From DAORHV01 sp964434575 (GTDB lineage: Bacteria; Patescibacteriota; Gracilibacteria; Peribacterales; Peribacteraceae), in NCBI GenBank assembly GCA_964434575.1, contig CAYSWB010000027.1, positions 1 to 15,938 on the forward strand: DNA of 15,938 bases, given 5' to 3'. The first letter of the stretch is position 1, and every line of letters starts with the position of its first letter. A program made the translations under genes and the position numbers. Under the pieces are notes generated by a model. That model was not told the origin of the DNA. It ran no database searches and was given only the letters and a program-made list of their open reading frames with translations. Below, piece after piece: positions 1-5,529 of this stretch.

Positions 1-54
1 AAAACTGTTAACCCCTCACGGGGTTCGTGGGTTCGAATCCCACCCCTTCCGCCA
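1..54 (+). tRNA. tRNA-Ser, 3' part (5' end outside window)
   Basis: The 3' portion of a type II tRNA is visible. The T arm is GTGGG-TTCGAAT-CCCAC (27-43), the acceptor 3' strand is 44-50, the discriminator is G51 and CCA is encoded at 52-54. A long variable arm forms a clean 5-bp hairpin, ACCCC-TCAC-GGGGT (11-24). The long variable arm combined with discriminator G fits serine; Leu and Tyr normally have A there. If positions 4-8 are the 3' strand of the anticodon stem, A1 is anticodon base 36, which points to an NGA anticodon. The anticodon itself is cut off, so the exact isoacceptor cannot be read. Confidence 0.85.
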
Positions 55-160
55 GACATATCGCGAAAGGGACTGCGCACCTCTCGCGGACTCTCCCGAA
101 AGAAGTGCGGCTCCAGACAGGCGGAGTCTGCCTTCCCGTTTCCTACGAAACGAAAGCGGG

Positions 161-166
161 TATGAT
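161..166 (+). promoter_or_regulatory. -10 box of a probable leaderless promoter
   Basis: TATGAT ends 6 nt before the ATG at 173, so the transcript would start at or next to the start codon. No -35 box is evident. A small inverted repeat, CGTTTC-N4-GAAACG (137-152), lies just upstream where a -35 element would be. Confidence 0.6.
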
Positions 167-172
167 CGGGAT

Positions 173-664
173 ATGAGCGCATTGAAAGTCCTGGCCAAGC
201 CCGTCGGAATCATCCTAGGGATTTTTCTGGGCGTGTTCATCTTCTTCGGCATGGCCGTGACGTACGGGACGCAACGCGGAGATCTGCAAGTCAAATTCCT
301 GCAGGGCACGATGCCGGCGGTCCTGCCCGACGGCGCACACCGCGGCACGGTGCCGGGGTATGCCGGAAACTGGTACGGAAAAGAATTCGACCGGGTGAAG
401 AAGCGCGGCATCAACCTGTTCGGCGACGGGACGACCATCGCCAGGAACTATCCGTTCACCATGTACGCGGCCAAGGGCATCCGCGACACGGAGCTGAGCG
501 TCATCCGCATCGACTACAATCTGCCCGAAAATCCCGCGTGGCTACGGCTGGTGACCGACGAAATCGTCCAGGTCGGGCCGGATCACTACCTGGGCAAACT
601 CCATTTCCGGTTCATCCCGGGCTACCCGTTCGCGCTCGGCTTTTTCGAACTGAAGAAGACGTAA
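173..664 (+). CDS. Membrane-anchored protein of unknown function
   Basis: This 163-aa protein is not confidently recognised. It has one N-terminal hydrophobic segment (about residues 10-31), then a soluble domain rich in aromatic residues and glycine. Notable are GNWYGKEFD (65-73), NLFGDG (81-86), a central IRIDYNLPENP (111-121) and a C-terminal LGKLHFRF...FALGFFEL (140-160). A GxW-containing first half followed by alternating beta-type strands recalls lipocalin-like GXWXG/DUF4334 proteins, but this is a weak resemblance. The ATG at 173 is supported by a -10 box 6 nt upstream and by the position of the hydrophobic anchor. The gene lies 118 nt after the tRNA gene. It is probably extracytoplasmic and N-terminally anchored. 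Confidence 0.8.
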   Translation: MSALKVLAKPVGIILGIFLGVFIFFGMAVTYGTQRGDLQVKFLQGTMPAVLPDGAHRGTVPGYAGNWYGKEFDRVKKRGINLFGDGTTIARNYPFTMYAAKGIRDTELSVIRIDYNLPENPAWLRLVTDEIVQVGPDHYLGKLHFRFIPGYPFALGFFELKKT

Positions 665-675
665 GGGCCGCGCAG

Positions 676-684
676 TGGTAGGAT
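676..684 (+). promoter_or_regulatory. Extended -10 promoter for the aquaporin gene
   Basis: TGG-TAGGAT fits a TGn extended -10 element. It sits in the 48-nt gap after the preceding gene and would give a leader of about 22 nt. That leader is pyrimidine-rich and has no Shine-Dalgarno sequence. Confidence 0.45.
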
Positions 685-712
685 ACGAGGCAATCCTTTT
701 CCCATACCTTCC

Positions 713-1315
713 ATGATGAGCAACATGCCCAAGTACGTCGCCGAACTCATCGGCACGTTCGCGCTGACCTTCCTGGTCACGCTCTCGCTGCAGAGCGAAT
801 GGCCGCTGGCCACCCCGGTCATCGCCGGTCTCACGGTGGGTCTGTTCGTCTACACGGTCGGCAGCATCTCCGGCACGCACCTAAACCCGTCCGTGACGGT
901 CGCGCTGGCGAGCATCAAGAAGATTTCGATCCCCGATGCCCTCGCGTACTTGGTCGCCCAGTTCGGCGGAGCCTTGCTGGCCATGTGGGCCGCCAAGGAG
1001 TACGGCAGCGGTTTCGCTCCGACGCTGCTGGTCGCCAACACCGCCAAGGTCGGCCTGGCGGAGGCCATCGGCGCGTTCATGCTGCTTTTCGGCATCTCGG
1101 CCGTCGTGCACGGCAAGGTCCACTCGGCCGCATCCGGCCTGACCATCGGCGGATCGTTGCTGCTGGGCATCCTGGCCGCATCGGTCGCCAGCAACGGCGT
1201 CCTGAACCCGGCCGTCGCCGTCGGCATCGGCTCCGTGTCGCCCATGTACCTGCTGGCTCCGATCGTCGGCGCGCTGGCCGCCGTCTGGGTCTACAAGTAC
1301 GTGGCCAAGGCCTAA
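713..1315 (+). CDS. Aquaporin / MIP-family channel
   Basis: This integral membrane channel of the major intrinsic protein family would move water or small neutral solutes across the cytoplasmic membrane. Both pore half-helix motifs are present: ISGTHLNPSVT (52-62, NPS in place of NPA) and GVLNPAVAV (162-170, NPA). The motif YLVAQFGGALLA (79-90) matches helix 3, and the two halves show the usual internal repeat. At 200 aa it is shorter than most members (about 230-260), with short loops. The Arg that normally follows the second NPA in the selectivity filter is Val168, so solute selectivity cannot be assigned. Translation could begin at the first or second of two tandem ATGs (713/716) or at 725. 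No Shine-Dalgarno sequence precedes them. Confidence 0.88.
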   Translation: MMSNMPKYVAELIGTFALTFLVTLSLQSEWPLATPVIAGLTVGLFVYTVGSISGTHLNPSVTVALASIKKISIPDALAYLVAQFGGALLAMWAAKEYGSGFAPTLLVANTAKVGLAEAIGAFMLLFGISAVVHGKVHSAASGLTIGGSLLLGILAASVASNGVLNPAVAVGIGSVSPMYLLAPIVGALAAVWVYKYVAKA

Positions 1316-1337
1316 GGTCGCCAAAAACATCGTTTTC

Positions 1338-1346
1338 TGCTATACT
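1338..1346 (+). promoter_or_regulatory. Extended -10 promoter nested in a terminator
   Basis: TGC-TATACT is a near-perfect extended -10. Its last bases overlap the 5' arm of the terminator hairpin at 1344-1376, and the predicted start near 1353 falls in the hairpin loop. The new transcript would therefore lack the 5' arm and could not form the terminator. It would have a leader of about 24 nt to the ATG at 1377. Confidence 0.6.
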
Positions 1347-1376
1347 GGAGAGATTTCCCGACACTCTCCAGTTTTT
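1344..1376 (+). terminator. Rho-independent terminator after the aquaporin gene
   Basis: ACTGGAGAG (1344-1352) pairs perfectly with CTCTCCAGT (1364-1372) around an 11-nt loop. The T tract 1372-1376 follows and directly abuts the ATG of the next gene. Stem, loop and T run fit an intrinsic terminator, although the T tract is only five bases. Confidence 0.7.
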
Positions 1377-1883
1377 ATGTCACCCGGAATCGAAGACGCG
1401 GCCCGGTTCGTCGGCAACGAAGCCAAACGCGCGCTCAACGACGCGAAGGACAGCGGGCGCAACGTGCTCAACGACACGAAGGCCGCCGGACGCAACAGCG
1501 CGTTCGACGTGCCCGGCGCGATGGTCGCCTCCACGCTGAAAAACGGCGGAGGGCTGGGCCTGAAGCTGTTGGTATTCCGCCCCGCCGAGTGGGTGTTCAA
1601 ATTCACATCGGCCATGGCGGTCGGCGGCGTGAAGACGGGCTTGCAGTTGGCATCGCTGATTCCCATCCCGCTGCCCGGCGGCACCAAGAACGTCGCGCAG
1701 ATGAGGGCGTCGGTCGGCGATTTCCGGGCGGCGATCAATTTGGGAGCCCGTGGTGACCCGCGCAAACTCAGTGATATCATGCAGGACATCCGCAAGAGCC
1801 GCGCCGGCTCTCCGACCCCTGCCTCAGAAGCGCCTTCCACCCCGCCGCCGAGTGACCAATCTCCGCCTACCGCCACGGCTTGA
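1377..1883 (+). CDS. Hypothetical protein, amphipathic with Pro/Ser tail
   Basis: The 168-aa protein is not recognised. Residues 5-40 are rich in Ala, Asn, Asp, Lys and Arg with two similar segments (RALNDAKDSGRN and NVLNDTKAAGRN), suggesting a helical duplicated motif. Residues 48-102 are Gly-rich and moderately hydrophobic (GGLGLKLLVF, LASLIPIPLPGG) and may associate with the membrane. Residues 104-142 form a charged helix (MQDIRKSR), and the tail from 144 is Pro/Ser/Thr-rich. The ATG lies directly after a T tract and about 24 nt after the predicted transcription start. The 3' end overlaps the likely start of the riboflavin kinase gene, so the two are probably co-transcribed. Confidence 0.75.
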   Translation: MSPGIEDAARFVGNEAKRALNDAKDSGRNVLNDTKAAGRNSAFDVPGAMVASTLKNGGGLGLKLLVFRPAEWVFKFTSAMAVGGVKTGLQLASLIPIPLPGGTKNVAQMRASVGDFRAAINLGARGDPRKLSDIMQDIRKSRAGSPTPASEAPSTPPPSDQSPPTATA

Positions 1884-2262
1884 TCCCAGTATCCGCTTTT
1901 CCGCGCGTACCGTCCGGGGAGCCGGACGCGGGCGCGGTTTGAAGGTGCCGACCATCAACATGGACTTGGGCGACGTGCCGAAGGATTTCCACCACGGCAT
2001 TTACGTGTGCCGCGTGACCATGAACGGCAAGGTCTACGGCGGCGCGATGCACTTCGGTCCGCGTCCCGTCTTCAAGGACGCCGAATCGCTGGAGGTGCAC
2101 ATCCTGGACGAAACGATCGCCGACGTGCCGGGAAGCATCGACGTGGAAGTGCTGGCCCGCGTCCGGGACGTGCTGGATTTCCCCGACGCCGAAGCGCTGA
2201 AGCTGGCCATCGCCGATGACATCCGGATCACGCGTGGTATCCTGAAGGCGTGCGAAAGCTGA
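1852..2262 (+). CDS. Riboflavin kinase, stand-alone domain
   Basis: This enzyme would phosphorylate riboflavin to FMN in the cytoplasm. The 136-aa reading matches only the kinase half of bifunctional RibF. Visible are the Gly-rich GRGRGLKVPTIN (25-36), where PTIN replaces the usual PTAN that binds Mg-ATP, then GIYVCRV (49-55), GGAMHFGPRPVF (63-74), LEVHILD with the presumed catalytic Glu81, and a C-terminal helix ending in DDIRITRGIL. The N-terminal FMN adenylyltransferase domain is absent. No ATG precedes the Gly-rich motif. The only usable in-frame start downstream of the previous gene's body is GTG 1852, giving a 32-nt overlap with that gene, so translational coupling is likely. The 3' end overlaps the Mur ligase gene by 13 nt. 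Confidence 0.85.
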   Translation: MTNLRLPPRLDPSIRFSARTVRGAGRGRGLKVPTINMDLGDVPKDFHHGIYVCRVTMNGKVYGGAMHFGPRPVFKDAESLEVHILDETIADVPGSIDVEVLARVRDVLDFPDAEALKLAIADDIRITRGILKACES

Positions 2263-3572
2263 AGAATCTCGTGAAACGGCACATCTCCGACCGCCATCCG
2301 CTGCGGGTGGCGTTTCACCGCTCCAAAGGCTGGAAAGCCGCGCTGAAAACCGGTTTCCCGGCATCCAAGATGCGCATCATCGGCGTGACCGGCACGGACG
2401 GAAAAACCACCGTCACCGGCATGACCGCTTCCATCCTGCGCGGCGCACGGAAAACCGTCGGGGCGGCGTCCACCACGTTTTTCCAGGTCAACGACGAGGT
2501 TTCGTGGAACGAAACCCACATGACGTCCATCGAGCACGCGCCGTTCCAAACGTTTTTGAAGAAATGCGCCGATGCCGGCTGCGAATGGTTCGTGGCGGAG
2601 GCCGCGTCCCATGGATTGGTGCAGGGCCGGCTCGGGCCCATGCGTCCGGAAATCGCCGCCATCACCAACACGTCGCTCGAGCACTTGGATTACCACGGCA
2701 CCATGGAGCGCTACCGCGCCGACAAGGCGCTGCTGTTCAACATGCTGCGCGGCAAGGGTACCAAGGTTCTGAACGCCAATGACGAAACGTTCGCGCTGTA
2801 TAAGAACATCAGGAGCACGAACACCATCGGTTACGACGGCACCGGCAACACGGGGCCTTTCCCGGGCTGCGAGCAGTCGCTGTGGCTGACGGACATCCAA
2901 GCCGAACCCAATGGCGTTTCCGCCACCATGCACGACCGCTCGGGCAACGTGTACCCGCTGCGACTCGGCGTCCCTGGCCTGTTCAATCTGGAGAATGCCC
3001 TGTGCGCCATCGCCTGCGCGCATGCCGCCGGCATGCCGCTGGCAGACTGCGCCAAGCACGTGACGGCATTCAAGGGCGTTCCTGGCCGGCTGGAGCGCAT
3101 CGACGAAGGTCAGGACTTCGGCTTGTTCGTGGACTTCACCGTCACGCCGCTGGCGTACGAAAAAACGCTGCAGGCGGTGCGCGCCATGACTCCGGCTCCC
3201 GGCAAGGTGCTCGTGCTCACCGGCGCGTGCGGCAACCGCATGCGCGAGAAGCGCCCGGTCATCGGCAAAATCTGCAGCGAACTCGCGGACTGGGTGGTGG
3301 TCACCACCGACGAAACGCAGACCGAAGACCCGGCCAAAATCATCGACGAAGTCTGGTCCGGCGTGAATACCGAGAAAGCGAAGGGATTCAAGATTCCCGA
3401 CCGCCGCGAGGCGATCCGCTTCCTGATCTGCAACGCCAACCCCGGCGACAGCGTGGTGCTGTGCGGCATGGGCGCCTGCCAGACGATGCAGACGCGCGAC
3501 GGACTCATTCCGTGGGACGAGCGCGAAGTGGCGCGCCAGCTGCTGTTTGAAACGCAGGCGACGGGCGACTAA
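2250..3572 (+). CDS. MurE-like Mur ligase, N-terminally reduced
   Basis: This is an ATP-dependent Mur ligase family protein, closest to MurE, which adds the third amino acid to UDP-MurNAc-dipeptide in peptidoglycan synthesis. Seen: the P-loop GVTGTDGKTT (45-54), HLDYHGTMERYRADKALLF (145-163, with the expected carbamylated Lys159), GLFNLENALCA (243-253) and GVPGRLERI (277-284). The MurE N-terminal UDP-substrate domain is largely missing (440 aa against about 490). Several MurE signatures are altered: DFTVTP for DYAHTP (295-300), TDETQ (353-357) where DNPR or DNPA reads the third residue, and GMGAC (406-410) for GKGHE. The added residue is therefore unknown. GTG 2250 is chosen; GTG 2271 is an alternative. 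The stop overlaps the lgt stop by 4 nt, tail to tail. Confidence 0.85.
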   Translation: MRKLKNLVKRHISDRHPLRVAFHRSKGWKAALKTGFPASKMRIIGVTGTDGKTTVTGMTASILRGARKTVGAASTTFFQVNDEVSWNETHMTSIEHAPFQTFLKKCADAGCEWFVAEAASHGLVQGRLGPMRPEIAAITNTSLEHLDYHGTMERYRADKALLFNMLRGKGTKVLNANDETFALYKNIRSTNTIGYDGTGNTGPFPGCEQSLWLTDIQAEPNGVSATMHDRSGNVYPLRLGVPGLFNLENALCAIACAHAAGMPLADCAKHVTAFKGVPGRLERIDEGQDFGLFVDFTVTPLAYEKTLQAVRAMTPAPGKVLVLTGACGNRMREKRPVIGKICSELADWVVVTTDETQTEDPAKIIDEVWSGVNTEKAKGFKIPDRREAIRFLICNANPGDSVVLCGMGACQTMQTRDGLIPWDEREVARQLLFETQATGD

Positions 3573-4354
3573 GCCCTCCGGCGCGTCCAGACGTACAGCA
3601 AGACGCCGAGCGCGATCACCGGGATCGTCAGCAGCTGTCCGCGGCTGATGTCGAGTCCGAGAAACGGCATATACCCGTACGGCGACTGGTCGCGGAACGT
3701 TTCGACGACGCACCGCAGGATGCCGTAGGAGACAAGGAAGATGGCGGTCGTCACGCCTGCGGCCCGTTCGACGCCGGCGGTGCGTTTGATGTGCCAGAAA
3801 CACAACGCGGCGATTAGCAGGTCTTTCAGAATCGCGTAGATTTGAGTCGGGTGCCGCAGGCCATCGGCCCCGGGGAACGCCATGCCCCACGGCAGCGTGG
3901 TGATGGTGCCGTAGAGCTCCAGGTTGATGAAGTTGCCCACGCGTCCGAGCGCCAAGCCGATGGCCACGGGCACCATGACCGTGTCGGTAAGCTTGAGCAG
4001 CGGAATCCGCTGGCGCCTGGTGAACAGCAGCAGAGCCAGGATCACGCCGATGATACCGCCGTGCGAGGACATGCCGCCTTGCCATACGGCGAAGATCTCC
4101 AGCGGGTGCTCGAAGAAGTGCGTGCCGCCGTAAAACAGGACGTAACCCAGCCGGCCGCCGAGCAACACGCCGAAGAAGACGTGCAACACCAGCGACTCGC
4201 GCTGCGCGGCGGTCATGTCGAGACTGCGAAGCTTCTGGAGTTTCGGCAGCAGCCACATGCCGATCGTAAAACCCAGCAGGTACATGATGCCGTACCAGTG
4301 GATGCTCAGGGGGCCGATGCTGAGCGCGATCTCGCGCGAGGGGAAGAACTGCAT
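3569..4354 (-). CDS. lgt: Prolipoprotein diacylglyceryl transferase
   Basis: Lgt transfers diacylglycerol from phosphatidylglycerol to the lipobox Cys of prelipoproteins in the cytoplasmic membrane, the first step of lipoprotein maturation. The 261-aa protein has the expected multi-span hydrophobic profile and family motifs: GGRLGYVLFY (66-75), GGMSSHGGIIG (93-103, with His98), the signature GRVGNFINLELYG (137-149), RHPTQIYA (167-174), FRDQSPYG (220-227) and GQLLTIP (239-245). The start ATG at 4352-4354 gives the usual N-terminus; an open frame continues upstream but only as antisense of tsaD. A TACAAT -10 box lies 21 nt upstream. Substrates in this window would be the lipobox proteins at 7783-8655 and 12897-13556. 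No signal peptidase II gene is present here. Confidence 0.96.
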   Translation of the reverse strand: MQFFPSREIALSIGPLSIHWYGIMYLLGFTIGMWLLPKLQKLRSLDMTAAQRESLVLHVFFGVLLGGRLGYVLFYGGTHFFEHPLEIFAVWQGGMSSHGGIIGVILALLLFTRRQRIPLLKLTDTVMVPVAIGLALGRVGNFINLELYGTITTLPWGMAFPGADGLRHPTQIYAILKDLLIAALCFWHIKRTAGVERAAGVTTAIFLVSYGILRCVVETFRDQSPYGYMPFLGLDISRGQLLTIPVIALGVLLYVWTRRRA

Positions 4355-4366
4355 GCGTGTTTGAAG

Positions 4367-4372
4367 TACACT
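4367..4372 (+). promoter_or_regulatory. -10 box for tsaD
   Basis: TACACT would start transcription near 4379, leaving a leader of about 28 nt before GTG 4407. It overlaps the start region of the opposing lgt promoter, so the two promoters probably interfere with each other. Confidence 0.4.
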
Positions 4373-4393
4373 GGGATTGTAGCCCCCAATCCC
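4373..4393. promoter_or_regulatory. Inverted repeat in the lgt/tsaD divergent promoter
   Basis: GGGATTG (4373-4379) and CAATCCC (4387-4393) form a perfect 7-bp inverted repeat with a 7-nt spacer. The left arm overlaps the lgt -10 box. It could be an operator, or a hairpin in the tsaD leader. No regulator can be named. Confidence 0.35.
4376..4381 (-). promoter_or_regulatory. -10 box for lgt
   Basis: On the - strand the bases read TACAAT, five of six matching the consensus. The lgt ATG is 21 nt further on, giving a leader of about 15 nt. No clear -35 is seen. Confidence 0.5.
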
Positions 4394-4406
4394 CTCCCCC
4401 GTCACC

Positions 4407-5438
4407 GTGCGCGTCCTCGGTATCGAAACATCGTGCGATGAAACCTCGGCGGCCGTGGTGGAACACGGACGCACCGTGCGCAGCTGCGTGATCGCCAGTT
4501 CCGCACGCGAGTTCGGTGACATGGGAGGCGTGATCCCGGAATATGCGGCCAGGAGGCAGGTGGAATGCATCCTTCCGGTCGTGGACAAGGCGCTGAAGGA
4601 CGCCGGCGTGACCCAAAACGACATCGACGCGATCGCCGTGACCTCCTGTCCAGGCTTGCTGGGTTCTTTGCTGGTCGGGACCACCACCGCCCGCACGTTG
4701 GGCGGCCTGTGGAAGATTCCCGTCATCCCCGTGCACCACACGCTCGGCCACTTAAGCTCCACCTGGTTGGATGCCACGGATGATCCGGCATTTCCCATGC
4801 TCACCCTGTCGGTTTCCGGCGGTCACACCGACCTGTGGCACCGCACGGATCACCTGCGCGGTTCGCTGGCGGCATCCACCGTGGACGATGCGGCCGGCGA
4901 AGCCTTCGACAAGGGCGCCGTGTTGCTCGGCCTTGGTTATCCGGGCGGGCCCCAGCTGTCCAAACTGGCGCAGGACGGCGATCCGGACGCCTATGCATTC
5001 CCCTCTCCCATGGCCGACCGGGACGGCTTCAGCTTCTCGGGGCTGAAGACGGCTCTCAAGTACCTGCTGCGCGATTTGGGCGCGACAACGGACGCCAAGA
5101 AAGCCGACGTGGCCGCGAGTTACGAAGCGGCCATCTGCGCCCACCTGGTGCGGCAATTGGAACGCGCGCTGGAGAAGCACCGCGATATCCGCGAAGTGCA
5201 CGTGGTGGGCGGCGTGTCCGCCAACCGCCGTTTGCGCTCGATGGCCGCAGAAACATGCGCCGCACACGGCGTGATGCTTCGGCTGCCGTCGAAGCCGGTC
5301 TACTGCACCGACAACGGCGCCATGATCGCGGCCGCCGGAGAATTCCTGGCCGCAGCCGATGGCGCGTGGAAAGGACGTCCGTTTGTGACGGAGGCCACCG
5401 CTTCGCTGGCGGGAATGCTTAGAACGGAACGGCGCTGA
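4407..5438 (+). CDS. tsaD: tRNA N6-adenosine threonylcarbamoyltransferase
   Basis: TsaD transfers the threonylcarbamoyl group from threonylcarbamoyl-AMP to A37 of ANN-decoding tRNAs (t6A), working with TsaB and TsaE in the cytoplasm. The 343-aa length is typical. Motifs run in order: LGIETSCDETSAA (4-16), the metal-binding His pair in VHHTLGH (H111, H115), LSVSGGHT (134-141), STVDDAAGEAFDKGA (157-171), GLGYPGGP (175-182), FSFSGLKTALK (208-218), GGVSANRRLR (268-277) and YCTDNGAMIA (299-308, metal ligand Asp302). GTG 4407 places the N-terminus exactly at the conserved start of the ASKHA fold. The gene is divergent from lgt. Its last 20 bases are antisense to a small peptide gene. TsaB, TsaE and TsaC are not in the window. 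Confidence 0.97.
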   Translation: MRVLGIETSCDETSAAVVEHGRTVRSCVIASSAREFGDMGGVIPEYAARRQVECILPVVDKALKDAGVTQNDIDAIAVTSCPGLLGSLLVGTTTARTLGGLWKIPVIPVHHTLGHLSSTWLDATDDPAFPMLTLSVSGGHTDLWHRTDHLRGSLAASTVDDAAGEAFDKGAVLLGLGYPGGPQLSKLAQDGDPDAYAFPSPMADRDGFSFSGLKTALKYLLRDLGATTDAKKADVAASYEAAICAHLVRQLERALEKHRDIREVHVVGGVSANRRLRSMAAETCAAHGVMLRLPSKPVYCTDNGAMIAAAGEFLAAADGAWKGRPFVTEATASLAGMLRTERR

Positions 5439-5529
5439 GCGCGGGCAGCAGCGCGCTGCCGACGATGGCGAGCACGCCGAGCAGGGCGATGAGTTTTACC
5501 AAGCCGCCTTTCTTCATGAATGTTTTCAT
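5419..5529 (-). CDS. 36-aa single-span membrane peptide, coupled to PKD gene
   Basis: This small ORF encodes 36 aa: a basic N-terminus (MKTFMKKGG, Lys at 2, 6, 7 and 12), a continuous hydrophobic stretch (about residues 10-34, KLIALLGVLAIVG then SALLPALSAV) and a Phe terminus, ending at TAA 5419-5421. Its ATG (5527-5529) overlaps the TGA of the upstream PKD gene in the classic ATGA arrangement, which strongly suggests translational coupling and a real product. The 3' end runs 20 nt antisense into the tsaD end. It could be a single-pass membrane peptide (N-in), or a cleaved signal-peptide-like product. Function is unknown; a helper of the PKD protein is a guess from context. Confidence 0.6.
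   Translation of the reverse strand: MKTFMKKGGLVKLIALLGVLAIVGSALLPALSAVPF

Noticed and set aside
1..16. Reading the left tRNA as tRNA-Asn because CTGTTAA resembles an Asn anticodon loop
   Set aside because: The flanking bases do not pair as an anticodon stem in that register. The following ACCCC-TCAC-GGGGT hairpin is a type II variable arm, and the serine register fits all spacings.
2034..4751. 905-aa open frame on the - strand
   Set aside because: It is antisense to riboflavin kinase, the Mur ligase and tsaD and runs out of frame through lgt. Its composition is Arg/His/Gly-rich with no motif; it is a GC-rich shadow.
4355..4804. N-terminal extension of lgt
   Set aside because: The open frame continues upstream, but it is antisense to tsaD, lacks Lgt homology, and ATG 4354 with a TACAAT box gives the usual length.
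5444..5460. GGCAGC-N5-GCTGCC hairpin after tsaD as a terminator
   Set aside because: No T tract follows on either strand, and it lies inside the 36-aa coding region.
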